Assembly (NCBI RefSeq): GCF_024298905.1
Contig: NZ_CP101154.1
Span: 3,312,932-3,376,931, forward strand
Length of the DNA: 64,000 nt
Direction: 5' to 3'
Origin: Natronomonas marina
GTDB taxonomy: Archaea; Halobacteriota; Halobacteria; Halobacteriales; Haloarculaceae
A model generated the notes under the pieces. The model was not told the origin of the DNA. It made no database searches and saw nothing but the letters and a program-made list of their open reading frames with translations. Within the stretch, counting starts at the first letter, position 1. Every line of letters begins with the position of its first letter. Shown here in pieces: positions 33,540 to 41,545 of this stretch. Position numbers and translations under genes: made by a program.

Positions 33540-34199
33540 TCAGATTCGGCCCTCGAGCCACTCGACGACGTCGGTGACCTCCTCGGGTGTCGTGCCGTGG
33601 CCGACGCCGTAGCGCTCGAACCGGACCTCGGCGCCCCCCTCGGCGAGCAGGTCGGCGGCGCGTTCGGCCCGCTCGGGCGGGATGACCTGATCCATCGTCC
33701 CGCACCCGACGAACACCGGCTTGCCGGCGGCGTGGTCGACCGCGTCCTCGTGTTCGGCGGCGAGGTAGCCGTTCAGCGCCACCACCCACCGGTAGGCGTC
33801 GGGCCGCTCGACGAGCGCCGAGAGGCTCGTGATGGCCCCCTGGCTGAAGCCGAGCAAACCCACCCGGTCGGGGTCGAGGTCGTAGGCGTCGACGGCGCCG
33901 TCGACGAACTCGTGGACCAACTCGAGGCTCCGGCGGAACCCCTCGGGGTCCGGCTGGCTCTCGTGGAGACCGCCCGCCGAGAGGTCCAGGTCGTACCAGG
34001 TGTAACTGTTCGGCCCGCCCATCGCCTGGGGAGCGCGGACGCTGAGGACGTGCAGTTCCTCGGGCAACTGTGCGCCGAGCGGCAGGAGGTCCCGCTCGTT
34101 GGTGCCGCGGCCGTGGATCAACACGACCGCGGGCGCGTCCGTCGAGACGGTGCCCGGGCGGCTCTCGTGTACCAGCGACAACTCCTCGGGGTCGGTCAT
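33540..34199 (-). CDS. Alpha/beta hydrolase, phospholipase/carboxylesterase family
   Basis: 219 residues from the ATG at 34199. The fold is shown by VVLIHGRGTNERDLLPL near 29-45 and the nucleophile elbow GFSQG near 118-122. The acid is in GTMDQVIPPE near 170 and the histidine in GVGHG near 200. Relatives are carboxylesterases and lysophospholipases of the YpfH type. Cytoplasmic, no signal. Physiological ester unknown. Confidence 0.88.
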   Translation of the reverse strand: MTDPEELSLVHESRPGTVSTDAPAVVLIHGRGTNERDLLPLGAQLPEELHVLSVRAPQAMGGPNSYTWYDLDLSAGGLHESQPDPEGFRRSLELVHEFVDGAVDAYDLDPDRVGLLGFSQGAITSLSALVERPDAYRWVVALNGYLAAEHEDAVDHAAGKPVFVGCGTMDQVIPPERAERAADLLAEGGAEVRFERYGVGHGTTPEEVTDVVEWLEGRI

Positions 34200-34508
34200 A
34201 CCTCGCCGTACGGCGCCGGCGACCAAAAGCCGCCGGTAACCCGCGTCCGGTAGTGTTCAGATGAGTGGAATATTATATCAGACCGACCCGGTAGCTACCT
34301 AAGATCTGTCAGGGTCCGGCTGCTGAATATAGGCGGGGAATCCAACGCGAGACATATCGATATATCCGTCAGGTGGTAAGATACCCGTGCAAGATACAGA
34401 GGCTGAGTTCAGCAGACTGACTCTGTTTGTTTCGACTGTTCTGTGGTGAATTGACTGTCAGACCGGGGGGATAGTTATTTTTTAATCACGGCGACCGAAG
34501 TGCCGAAT
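34200..34508. mobile_element. AT-richer gap with a transposase N-terminal relic
   Basis: No intact gene. At 34388-34456 one frame reads CKIQRLSSAD, a stop, then LCLFRLFCGEL, which I associate from memory with the N-termini of haloarchaeal transposases; the stop and the early loss of similarity mark it as a relic. The DNA CGTGCAAGATACAG (34386-34399) recurs inverted at 36076-36090. Base composition here is clearly less GC-rich than the surrounding core genes. The promoter of the next gene (TTATTTTTTAAT, 34475-34486) lies at the end. Confidence 0.45.
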
Positions 34509-35909
34509 ATGCCCGTCTCTGGCCCTCCGCGCTCGTTCGCAGAGCTCGACGATGCGATCCCTCGGTACGACTCATTCTTTACAGTCAGAGAGCACCGTGA
34601 GCGCAACCGGGCGCTTGCAGACAAGCACGACCACGTCACCTACCAAGATCTTGGAGATTCCTCTGGTGGAAACCCGCTATGGGCGGTAACCGTCGGCGAT
34701 GGGTCACGGACCGCGCTGCTGTTCGGCGCGCCACACCCCAACGAACCGATCGGCTCGATGACGATCGACTTCTTGCTGCACGAACTCGCTGACAACGATG
34801 AACTGCGGGCGTCTTTGGACTACGAGTTCGTTTGTCTGCCGGTCGCTGATCCCGACGGTGTACAAAAGAACGAGGGGTGGTTCGATGGACCGTTCACGCT
34901 CGCCAACTACGCGACGAACTTCTACCGACCACCACCCCACAGGCAGGTCGAAGCGACCTTCCCCGTCGAGCACGAACAATACGTCTTCGACGACCCAATC
35001 CCGGCGACGCAGGGGTTAGCCGACTTGATCGAAACCCATCATCCCGACCTGATCTACAGCTTTCACAACACCGGCTTCGGAGGCTGTTACTACTTGTTCA
35101 CCGAACCGCTTGAGCCACTGTGGGAACCGTTACGGGACCTCCCCGATGAGTACGGTATCCCACTAGATCTCGGCGAACCTGAGGTGTATGATTCGAAGGC
35201 GTTCGAGGAGCCGTTTTACTGCTTGCAAACGTTCGAGGACCAGTACAAGGACGCAGTCGGCGACGAACACACCGATCCGGAGGAGGTGCTGCTCGGAGGG
35301 AATGCATACGACCACGCCCACCAGTTCAACGAGGACGTCGTCGAGATAATCGTCGAACTGCCGTACTTCTACGAGCCACGGATTAGCGACGAAACCGAAC
35401 TGGATCTGAGCCGCGAGGCGGTCATCCGCGAGGGGACCGAACGGCGACGTCAACTGCTCCGGGAATGGCAGGCCGCGGCGATGGCGGTCGAGAAGTTTCT
35501 ACCCGACACGCCGATGGCCCAGGAAGCGACGGGAACGGCCTTCTTTTTCGAGGACCAGTACGACGACAAAGTCGAGTGGGCGGCGGCGTCTCCGGAGACC
35601 GACAAACCGGCGACGGCCGCTCAGGCGGTGGACGCTCGGTACGTCAGGGACTACCAGTTGCTTCCGTACGTCGGTATGTTGCTCCGTGCCATCGATCATG
35701 CGGTAATGGGTGCCGAGGATGAGGCACGCAACCGGCTGCTCGACGCAAAAGAGGCACTTGAAAACGTATTTCACAAGTGGATTGGAGAACTTCGGGGCGA
35801 ACTCGATTACGAGACGCTCCCGATCTGGAAACTCGTCGCCATTCAGGCCAGAGCAGGCCTGTTCTGTCTGGACTATCGGCAACGCGAACTGGACGGGGAC
35901 TCAGGCTAA
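34509..35909 (+). CDS. M14-like zinc carboxypeptidase family protein
   Basis: 466 residues from the ATG at 34509 (a GTG three codons upstream is possible). The M14 zinc ligands are recognisable: His76 and Glu79 in APHPNEP and His186 in YSFHNTG, with Glu283 in VELPYF as the candidate catalytic glutamate. ATNFYR near 135-140 is a plausible substrate-binding arginine region. No signal peptide. Codon use is less GC-rich than the neighbours. It lies alone between transposase debris on both sides, which points to acquisition by transfer. The natural substrate is unknown. Confidence 0.82.
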   Translation: MPVSGPPRSFAELDDAIPRYDSFFTVREHRERNRALADKHDHVTYQDLGDSSGGNPLWAVTVGDGSRTALLFGAPHPNEPIGSMTIDFLLHELADNDELRASLDYEFVCLPVADPDGVQKNEGWFDGPFTLANYATNFYRPPPHRQVEATFPVEHEQYVFDDPIPATQGLADLIETHHPDLIYSFHNTGFGGCYYLFTEPLEPLWEPLRDLPDEYGIPLDLGEPEVYDSKAFEEPFYCLQTFEDQYKDAVGDEHTDPEEVLLGGNAYDHAHQFNEDVVEIIVELPYFYEPRISDETELDLSREAVIREGTERRRQLLREWQAAAMAVEKFLPDTPMAQEATGTAFFFEDQYDDKVEWAAASPETDKPATAAQAVDARYVRDYQLLPYVGMLLRAIDHAVMGAEDEARNRLLDAKEALENVFHKWIGELRGELDYETLPIWKLVAIQARAGLFCLDYRQRELDGDSG

Positions 35910-36060
35910 CACTGTTTCGATCATCCCTGAGGGAAAAGAACGACTCGGGAAGCAGGGAATTGCAACAATCCCTATGATTGACTGGCCACTGGGCTGTATG
36001 GTTCACTCATACATCAACTGTACCGACCGATCACTGGCCTTCAACATCGAGCTTCAACCC

Positions 36061-36105
36061 GTGCAAGACTCGCGCCCTGTATCTTGCACGCCACTCAGAA
36101 CATCA
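36061..36105 (+). repeat. Imperfect 45-base direct repeat, copy A
   Basis: Starts GTGCAAGACTCGCGCCCTG and ends CACTCAGAACATCA; copy B is 36176-36222. It contains the internal inverted repeat GTGCAAGA/TCTTGCAC. Confidence 0.6.
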
Positions 36106-36175
36106 CTTGGAACTGATAGGATTCCCGTCGGTCAATAAGCATATCTACTTCCCAGGTGGTTCAGGGCGCATCACT

Positions 36176-36222
36176 CTGCAAGATACGCGCCCTGTATGCA
36201 GCAGCACTCAGTGGACATCAAC
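36176..36222 (+). repeat. Imperfect 45-base direct repeat, copy B
   Basis: Starts CTGCAAGATACGCGCCCTG and ends CACTCAGTGGACATCA; about 80% like copy A at 36061-36105. Confidence 0.6.
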
Positions 36223-36353
36223 GAAATCTGGCAGAATCTACGGCGGTACGTTCGCACGCTTATTTGAACACCGCCCCCGCACCCCACGACACCACCTACC
36301 GTGCGAACAGCTACCACAGAGTTTATGCCCGTGGTACGCCAACGGGGGCCTGT

Positions 36354-36524
36354 ATGGCGACCGCAAACGACGACATCTTCGACGAGTTCCTCGACGAGCG
36401 AGGGCACGAAACCGAGTCTCTCTCCTGGGAGCGCGACTACAACAAGAAACGGTGCCCGGACTGCGGCGGGCTCCACGGGCTCGAGGCGTCGTCGTGTACG
36501 GTCTGCGGCTGGCAGCCCAACTGA
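36354..36524 (+). CDS. HVO_0416-family zinc finger protein
   Basis: 56 residues from the ATG at 36354. An N-terminal acidic helix (DDIFDEFLDERGHETE) precedes a zinc ribbon with two pairs: CPDC (Cys34, Cys37) and CTVC (Cys48, Cys51) in the CPDCGGLH...CTVCGW layout. It matches a small zinc-finger family widespread in haloarchaea whose role is not known to me. It sits 108 bases before the helicase gene on the same strand. Confidence 0.8.
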   Translation: MATANDDIFDEFLDERGHETESLSWERDYNKKRCPDCGGLHGLEASSCTVCGWQPN

Positions 36525-36632
36525 CCCGACCCGCGTTTTCGGCGTGCGACACCCGAAAGCGGCCGCTGTGGGTCGCTGGCGCCGTCGGTCGCAAGCACTC
36601 GTTTTATACGGCCGCGTGGCGTTAGACGAGTA

Positions 36633-38480
36633 ATGACCCATTCCACCCATGTGACACGACTGTTCGGCGGCCCGGGCAGCGGGAAGACGACCGCGCTGCT
36701 CGACCGGGTCGACGAGATGCTCGACGAGGGGGTCGACGTCGACGACATCCTGGTCGTCTCCTACACCCGGGCGGCCGCCACCGAGGTCCGCGAACGCCTC
36801 TCGGAACGACTCGACCGCAGTCCGAAGTCGCTCCGTGGCAACGTCTGTACGATGCACGCGAAGGCCTACGAACTGCTGAACCTCTCGCGGGGCGACGTCG
36901 TCGGCGAGGACGACAAGGAGGCATTCTGCGAGGAGTACGGCATCGAGTTCGAGGACGAGTACAAGTCCGCCCGGCGGCGCTCGGCGCGGTCGACGACGCT
37001 CGGTAACAAGATCATCGCCACCTCGCAGTGGCTCCAGCGGACCGAACGCGACGTCGCCGACTGGTACGACGTTCCCTTCCAGTGGGACGACGAGGAGGTA
37101 CGCCTCCCCCCAGAAATCGACGACGAGGCCCAGACGGGCAACAAGTACACGCCGACGTGGCCCTCCTCGGACGACCGGGTCGACATCCCCGAGGCCATCC
37201 GCGCGTGGCGCTCCTACAAGGGCGAGAACGGCGTCGTCGGCTTCGCCGACATGCTCGAGCGGGTCAAGCAGCGCTCGCTGGTCCCCAACGTCGACCACCT
37301 CGTCATCGACGAGTTCCAGGACATCACGACGCTGCAGTACGGCGTCTACGACGAGTGGAAACCCCACGTCGACACCGTCCTCATCGCGGGCGACGACGAC
37401 CAGGTCGTCTACGCCTGGCAGGGCGCCGACCCGAACCTCCTTCTCGACGAGGAGGTCGACGACGATGTCGTGCTGCCGAACTCCTACCGGCTACCGTCGA
37501 AGATCCTCAACGTCGTCAACACCCAGATCGACCACATCGAGAAGCGCCAGGACAAGGACCTCAAGCCCCGCAAGCAGGGCGGTTCCGTCGAAGCCGTCCG
37601 CAACCCCTCGATGCTGGACCTCGTGCGGAACGTCCGCGGTACCCTCGAGGAGGACGGGGAGGGCAGCGTGATGTGTCTGTTCCGCGCCCGCTACCAGATG
37701 TTCCAGTTCATGGACGAGTTCATCGACGAGGGCATCCCGTTCAAGTCGCTGACCGACCAGCGGATGTGGACCGACCGCTTGCAGGGCTACGTCGACGCCA
37801 TCGAGGCCGTCGACGAGGGCGACCCCATCGACGGCCTGCAGGCCCAGCGCCTCGGCGAGATGCTCGCCGACAGCGCCTTCGGCACCGGCGAACGGGACGA
37901 CTACTTCGAGGCGCTGGACGAGCGCCAGGAGGCCGCCGGCGTCGAGGACCTCACCGAGATGGAACTGCCCGCGGCGTTCGTCGACGAGCACGCCCCCTTC
38001 GCGCCCGGCCCGGCCTCGGCCGGCGACATGCTCACGAAGGTGTCGAACTTCCAGGAGCGTTCCGTCGAGGCGTACTTCGCGGGCGACTACCGGGGGATGG
38101 ACCCCTCCCGGCTCCGCCTCGGCACCATCCACTCCGCGAAGGGCCGGGAGGCCGACCACGTCTTCGTCGCCACCGACCTCACCGAGAAGGTCGTCGAGCA
38201 GATGGCCGCCTCCGTCGAGGACCCCGAGGCCGTCGAGGGCGTCACCGAGTTCACGAAGCACTCCGACCCCGTCCCGACGCTGACGGACAACGAGCGCCGG
38301 GTCTTCTACGTCGGGATGTCGCGGGCCCGCGAACGGCTCGTCATGCTGGAGAACCTCGTCGGCGGCGCGCCGACGCTTCCCATCGACGTGCTCCTGCACA
38401 ACGAACCGGTCGACGTCCCGCTGGAGCAGGTGCTCGAACAGGCCCAGACGACCGGCGCCGAACTGACCACCGCGGACTGA
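36633..38480 (+). CDS. UvrD/Rep-family superfamily 1 DNA helicase
   Basis: 615 residues. All SF1A motifs are seen in order: Walker A GGPGSGKTTAL near 11-21, motif Ia SYTRAAATEV, Walker B VIDEFQD near 226-232, motif III IAGDDDQVVYAWQGADP near 251-267, motif V LGTIHSAKGREADHVF near 492-507 and motif VI RRVFYVGMSRARERL near 552-566. It should unwind DNA 3' to 5' in repair or replication restart. Slightly shorter than bacterial UvrD, normal for haloarchaeal copies. Cytoplasmic, apparently monocistronic. Confidence 0.93.
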   Translation: MTHSTHVTRLFGGPGSGKTTALLDRVDEMLDEGVDVDDILVVSYTRAAATEVRERLSERLDRSPKSLRGNVCTMHAKAYELLNLSRGDVVGEDDKEAFCEEYGIEFEDEYKSARRRSARSTTLGNKIIATSQWLQRTERDVADWYDVPFQWDDEEVRLPPEIDDEAQTGNKYTPTWPSSDDRVDIPEAIRAWRSYKGENGVVGFADMLERVKQRSLVPNVDHLVIDEFQDITTLQYGVYDEWKPHVDTVLIAGDDDQVVYAWQGADPNLLLDEEVDDDVVLPNSYRLPSKILNVVNTQIDHIEKRQDKDLKPRKQGGSVEAVRNPSMLDLVRNVRGTLEEDGEGSVMCLFRARYQMFQFMDEFIDEGIPFKSLTDQRMWTDRLQGYVDAIEAVDEGDPIDGLQAQRLGEMLADSAFGTGERDDYFEALDERQEAAGVEDLTEMELPAAFVDEHAPFAPGPASAGDMLTKVSNFQERSVEAYFAGDYRGMDPSRLRLGTIHSAKGREADHVFVATDLTEKVVEQMAASVEDPEAVEGVTEFTKHSDPVPTLTDNERRVFYVGMSRARERLVMLENLVGGAPTLPIDVLLHNEPVDVPLEQVLEQAQTTGAELTTAD

Positions 38481-38551
38481 GGCGGGCCGCCGCGACGCGT
38501 CCCGGCAGCGTCACGCGCCCGCGCTCCTACGGAATGTTCCACGCGACCCGG

Positions 38552-38773
38552 CTACCGCAGGGTCCGCAGCCGCCGTAGCCGCCCTATCGTCCGGTCGGTC
38601 AGCCGCGTGTAGACGTACTCGCTGACGCCGACGAGTCCGAGCGCCGTCGCGAGGAAGAAGGCTCCCAGCAGAAAGCGCCCCTCCAGGGCGTTGAACAGGC
38701 CGACGAGTCCGACCGGCGCGGCGACGACGAGCGTCCCGAGCAGTTGCAGCGACCGGACGATGCCGAGCGCCAC
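38552..38773 (-). CDS. Small two-helix membrane protein
   Basis: 73 residues from a GTG at 38773, three bases after the stop of the next gene upstream, so co-transcribed. Two hydrophobic segments (about 9-27 and 33-52) are followed by a basic tail RRLRRLRTLR. It shares the APVGLVGL-type first helix with its upstream neighbour and is probably a divergent paralog. Function unknown. Confidence 0.65.
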   Translation of the reverse strand: MALGIVRSLQLLGTLVVAAPVGLVGLFNALEGRFLLGAFFLATALGLVGVSEYVYTRLTDRTIGRLRRLRTLR

Positions 38774-38776
38774 CGC

Positions 38777-39013
38777 TCACTCGCCCTCCGGGTCGTCGTC
38801 GGCGCCCGACTGGAGCCAGCCCAGCGCCTTTCCGCCGACGATGTCCACCGGGTCCGGCCGGTAGACCATGCCGACGAGCAGGCCGGCGGCGACGGCCAGA
38901 AAGCCCACGCCAGCCAGCGTCCGCCCGCCGACGAGGAACTCGACGCCCAGCAGACCGATGGGCGCGGCCAGCGCCGCCGCGCCGAACAGCGCCAGCGTGT
39001 CGAGGACGTTCAT
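38777..39013 (-). CDS. Small two-helix membrane protein
   Basis: 78 residues from the ATG at 39013. Two hydrophobic helices (about 7-27 and 31-50) with AAPIGLLGVEFLVGG between, then a soluble acidic tail ending SGADDDPEGE. It forms a two-gene unit with 38552-38773. I do not know a function. Confidence 0.68.
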   Translation of the reverse strand: MNVLDTLALFGAAALAAPIGLLGVEFLVGGRTLAGVGFLAVAAGLLVGMVYRPDPVDIVGGKALGWLQSGADDDPEGE

Positions 39014-39086
39014 ACCCGGACATCGTCGTCGGAGCCCAAAAGCCCGCCGTTCGCTCGTCCCCGTCTTCGCGCGGGTACTGTCCGCC

Positions 39087-39218
39087 CGGCGACTCGCGGC
39101 TCCACTCGTCGCCGCTCGTCCATCCGAGTCCCCTCACTCCCCTCGGCGACTCGCGGCTCGATACCTCTCCGCTCGTCCATCGAGTCGCCTCGCTCCCCTC
39201 GGCGACTCGCGACTCGCG
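39087..39218. repeat. Tandem repeat of 56-57 bases, about 2.3 copies
   Basis: CGGCGACTCGCGGCTC starts at 39087 and 39144, and CGGCGACTCGCG recurs at 39200; the intervening parts align (CGCTCGTCCATC-GAGTC...CTC-CTCCCCT). It fills the divergent region between the small membrane proteins and riboflavin synthase. It contains the short inverted motif CGAGTCGC/GCGACTCG. Confidence 0.7.
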
Positions 39219-39257
39219 TCACGACACCCTTTCGACCCCCCCGGCCGTAGACGCGGT

Positions 39258-39860
39258 ATGTTCACCGGCATCGTCGAGGAGACCGGCGAGGTCACGTTCG
39301 TCGAGGACGGACCCGAGGGGCGCCGCATCGGGGTCGCCGCGTCGTTCGCTCCCGACCTCGAACACGGACAGAGCATCTCGGTCAGCGGCGCCTGCCTGAC
39401 CGTCGAGGCGGTCGAGACCGGCGACGGGGGCGGCACCTTCGAGCTGTTCTGCTCGGAGGAGACGCTGGAACGTACCTACCTCGACGGCGTGACGGCCGGC
39501 GACGCGGTCAACCTCGAGCGTGCGCTGCCCGCCGACGGCCGCTTCGACGGCCACTTCGTACAGGGCCACGTCGACGGCGTCGCCGAGGTGACCGGAATCG
39601 AGCGCCTCGGCGACGACTGGGTGTTCGGCTTCTCGCTGCCCGACGACCTCGCCCGCTACGTCGTCGAGAAGGGTTCGGTCGGCGTCGACGGCATCTCGCT
39701 GACCGTCGCAGACCTCGACGAGGGCGAGTTCACCGTCGCCATCATCCCCGCGACCTACGAGTTGACGACGCTGTCGGAGAAGTCGGTCGGCGACCCGGTC
39801 CACCTGGAGGTCGACGTGGTCGCAAAGTACGTCGAGAGCCTCACCGAGGGCTACCGCTGA
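39258..39860 (+). CDS. ribE: Riboflavin synthase alpha-type
   Basis: 200 residues from the ATG at 39258; the long frame upstream reads through repeats. Two tandem lumazine-binding barrels make the bacterial/alpha-type enzyme: MFTGIVEETG and SVSGACLTV in the first, GHFVQGHVDG at the join, and VGVDGISLTV in the second. It dismutates two 6,7-dimethyl-8-ribityllumazine molecules to riboflavin in the cytoplasm. Full length for the family. Confidence 0.95.
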   Translation: MFTGIVEETGEVTFVEDGPEGRRIGVAASFAPDLEHGQSISVSGACLTVEAVETGDGGGTFELFCSEETLERTYLDGVTAGDAVNLERALPADGRFDGHFVQGHVDGVAEVTGIERLGDDWVFGFSLPDDLARYVVEKGSVGVDGISLTVADLDEGEFTVAIIPATYELTTLSEKSVGDPVHLEVDVVAKYVESLTEGYR

Positions 39861-39865
39861 GGGAC

Positions 39866-39970
39866 ATACTGCCGGCTGTAACTATCTAAACCAGTGGTGG
39901 CGAGACCCCAACAGAACGGCTACTGTCGAACGTCACGAAACGGCCGTCACGTAATTACAGCCGGCAGTAT
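39866..39970. repeat. 105-base element bounded by perfect 16-base inverted repeats
   Basis: ATACTGCCGGCTGTAA (39866-39881) and its exact complement TTACAGCCGGCAGTAT (39955-39970) bracket 73 bases without coding potential between two convergent genes. It could be a very small MITE-like element or a long-stemmed bidirectional terminator. The right arm reaches the stop codon of the PrsW gene. Confidence 0.6.
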
Positions 39971-41013
39971 CAGTCGGCGTCGAACTCGGTCCGGTCGGGG
40001 GCCATCTCCTCGGGATTCTCGACGTCGTCGTGGACCCGCTTGTAGGTCCGGCGGTAGCGCTGCAGCTTCCGGTAGAGGATGTAGAGGAACAGGCCGGCGT
40101 AGACGACGACGAACCCGAAGAACAGCACGAGCGTCGGGACGCCGGGGACGACGAGACTGACCAGCCCCGGGACGATGCCGACCAGGGTGTTGTAGGTGGC
40201 GTGGATGAAGGCGGCGATGATGAGCCCCTTGATGATGATTGGAACCGCGTTGTCGCGGTTGAACTTCGCCAGCCCGAGGTAGTAGCCCGCGAAGGCGGAG
40301 TAGATGACGTGGCCCGGTCCCGCGAGGCTGCGGACGGCGGTGATCTGACCGCCGGCCTCGACGGCCTCGGAGAACTGCGCGAGGAAGTCCACGGCCATCG
40401 TGGTGATGACCGCGCCGGATCCCTGGAGGTTCTGGGTGATGTAGAGGACGTTCTCGATTGTCGCAAAGCCGAGTCCGGCGACGGCGCCGTAGACCGCGCC
40501 GTCGATGACCGAGTCGAAGCGGTCGTCGCGGTAGGCGTACAGCCGGACGGCGAGCATCTTCACGAACTCCTCGCCGGGGCCGACGACGAGGTAGTAGTAG
40601 AGGACGACGCCGAGGAGGCCTGCACCCTGGAGGCCGCTGAGCCTCGTGTTGACGACGGCGGCGAAGCCGGCGAACAGTATCGAGAGCACGAACGTCGCCG
40701 CCATCAGCGTCGCCGGTTCGTCGGTCGTGATGTCGGTCCGGTAGACGTACAGCGCCAGCAGGCCCGCCGGGACCACCGACAGCACGACCAACCCGAGGAC
40801 GAACGGGTTGTCGATGATGATGGCGCCGGCGCCGCCCACGAGGAACGCGAGGAAGATGACGGCCCCGAGGACGTAGACGGTCCACCGCAGGAGCCGAACT
40901 CCGCCGCGATGGATGTTCACCGCCAGCCTGTCCAGCGCCGTCCGGGGCTCCCACGAGGCGACGTCGTAGAGGTCCTCGGACTCGTTCGCGCGGGCCTCGA
41001 CCGGGTCTTCCAT
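39970..41013 (-). CDS. prsW: PrsW-family intramembrane metalloprotease
   Basis: 347 residues, about nine hydrophobic segments. PrsW motifs are present: GPGEEFVKMLAVRLY (EExxK) near 143-157, AVAGLGFATIENVLY near 175-189, the histidine of AGPGHVIYSAFAG, and FIHATYNTLVG near 270. In bacteria PrsW cuts anti-sigma factors within the membrane; archaeal targets are unknown. Acidic N-terminal and C-terminal tails are cytoplasmic. Monocistronic. Confidence 0.92.
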   Translation of the reverse strand: MEDPVEARANESEDLYDVASWEPRTALDRLAVNIHRGGVRLLRWTVYVLGAVIFLAFLVGGAGAIIIDNPFVLGLVVLSVVPAGLLALYVYRTDITTDEPATLMAATFVLSILFAGFAAVVNTRLSGLQGAGLLGVVLYYYLVVGPGEEFVKMLAVRLYAYRDDRFDSVIDGAVYGAVAGLGFATIENVLYITQNLQGSGAVITTMAVDFLAQFSEAVEAGGQITAVRSLAGPGHVIYSAFAGYYLGLAKFNRDNAVPIIIKGLIIAAFIHATYNTLVGIVPGLVSLVVPGVPTLVLFFGFVVVYAGLFLYILYRKLQRYRRTYKRVHDDVENPEEMAPDRTEFDAD

Positions 41014-41124
41014 ACCGTCACCAGACGCGGCAACGCCCTAACAGTTGTGACAGGGGCGCCGGCCGGAACCGACGCGACGCCCGGAAGTCGGGACGCTTTC
41101 GGTCCCTCGCCTCCAACGGCGGGT

Positions 41125-41499
41125 ATGCACTTCGACCAGCGAACACAGCGGGCCCTCCGTGAGTTCGGCCTCTCGACGCCCGAAATACGCGAGATTTCGG
41201 CGGCCGTCGTCGAGGCGACCGCCGAGGCCGCCGCCGAACTGGAGGCGTTCTTCGAGGGCCGCGAGACCGTCTACTCCGACATGGAGAAGGCCCACTCGGC
41301 CGCCGAGTTCCCCGAACACGACCTGGAGTACGTCGACCTCTACACCCACGGCGCCGACCTCCGCGGGTACGTCAAGTTCGACGGCTGGGGCGCCTACGTC
41401 GAGGACGGCCGCGTCCTCGACGGGGACATCGTCGAGTTGACGCTGGGACCGACCGTCGGGGACCGCGTCCGCTTCGCCGCCGACCGCCAGCACCTATGA
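41125..41499 (+). CDS. Conserved haloarchaeal protein (DUF7532-like)
   Basis: 124 residues from the ATG at 41125. An N-terminal helical hairpin (TQRALREFGLSTPEIREIS... to FFEG) precedes a beta-rich end: EYVDLYTHGADLRGYVKFD, GAYVEDGRVLDGDIVELTLGP. It lies 46 bases before the FAU-1 gene in the same direction, an arrangement I recall from other haloarchaea; this suggests an RNA-related role, but none is known to me. Family name is given from memory. Confidence 0.7.
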   Translation: MHFDQRTQRALREFGLSTPEIREISAAVVEATAEAAAELEAFFEGRETVYSDMEKAHSAAEFPEHDLEYVDLYTHGADLRGYVKFDGWGAYVEDGRVLDGDIVELTLGPTVGDRVRFAADRQHL

Positions 41500-41545
41500 C
41501 CCGTCCGCGACCGCGCGCGACCGGCCGCTGGCCGGGGGAGCGCCG

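Larger units (their letters stand above)
35910..36353. mobile_element. Intergenic IS debris with short repeats
   Basis: No intact gene in 444 bases. At 36061-36089 an 8-bp inverted repeat (GTGCAAGA...TCTTGCAC) brackets CTCGCGCCCTGTA, and at 36176-36222 a similar block (CTGCAAGATACGCGCCCTG) recurs followed by the same CACTCAG...ACATCA tail, giving a direct repeat of about 45 bases spaced by about 115. The same motif occurs left of the M14 gene. Read as ends and N-terminal pieces of a lost insertion sequence. Confidence 0.45.

Noticed and set aside
36061-36222. Possible CRISPR repeat pair
   Set aside because: Only two copies, imperfect, and similar to transposase-derived sequence; no array structure and no cas genes.
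35978-36625. 215-residue plus-strand frame over the debris region and the zinc finger gene
   Set aside because: It is out of frame with the clear zinc-ribbon gene at 36354-36524 and is basic and repetitive.
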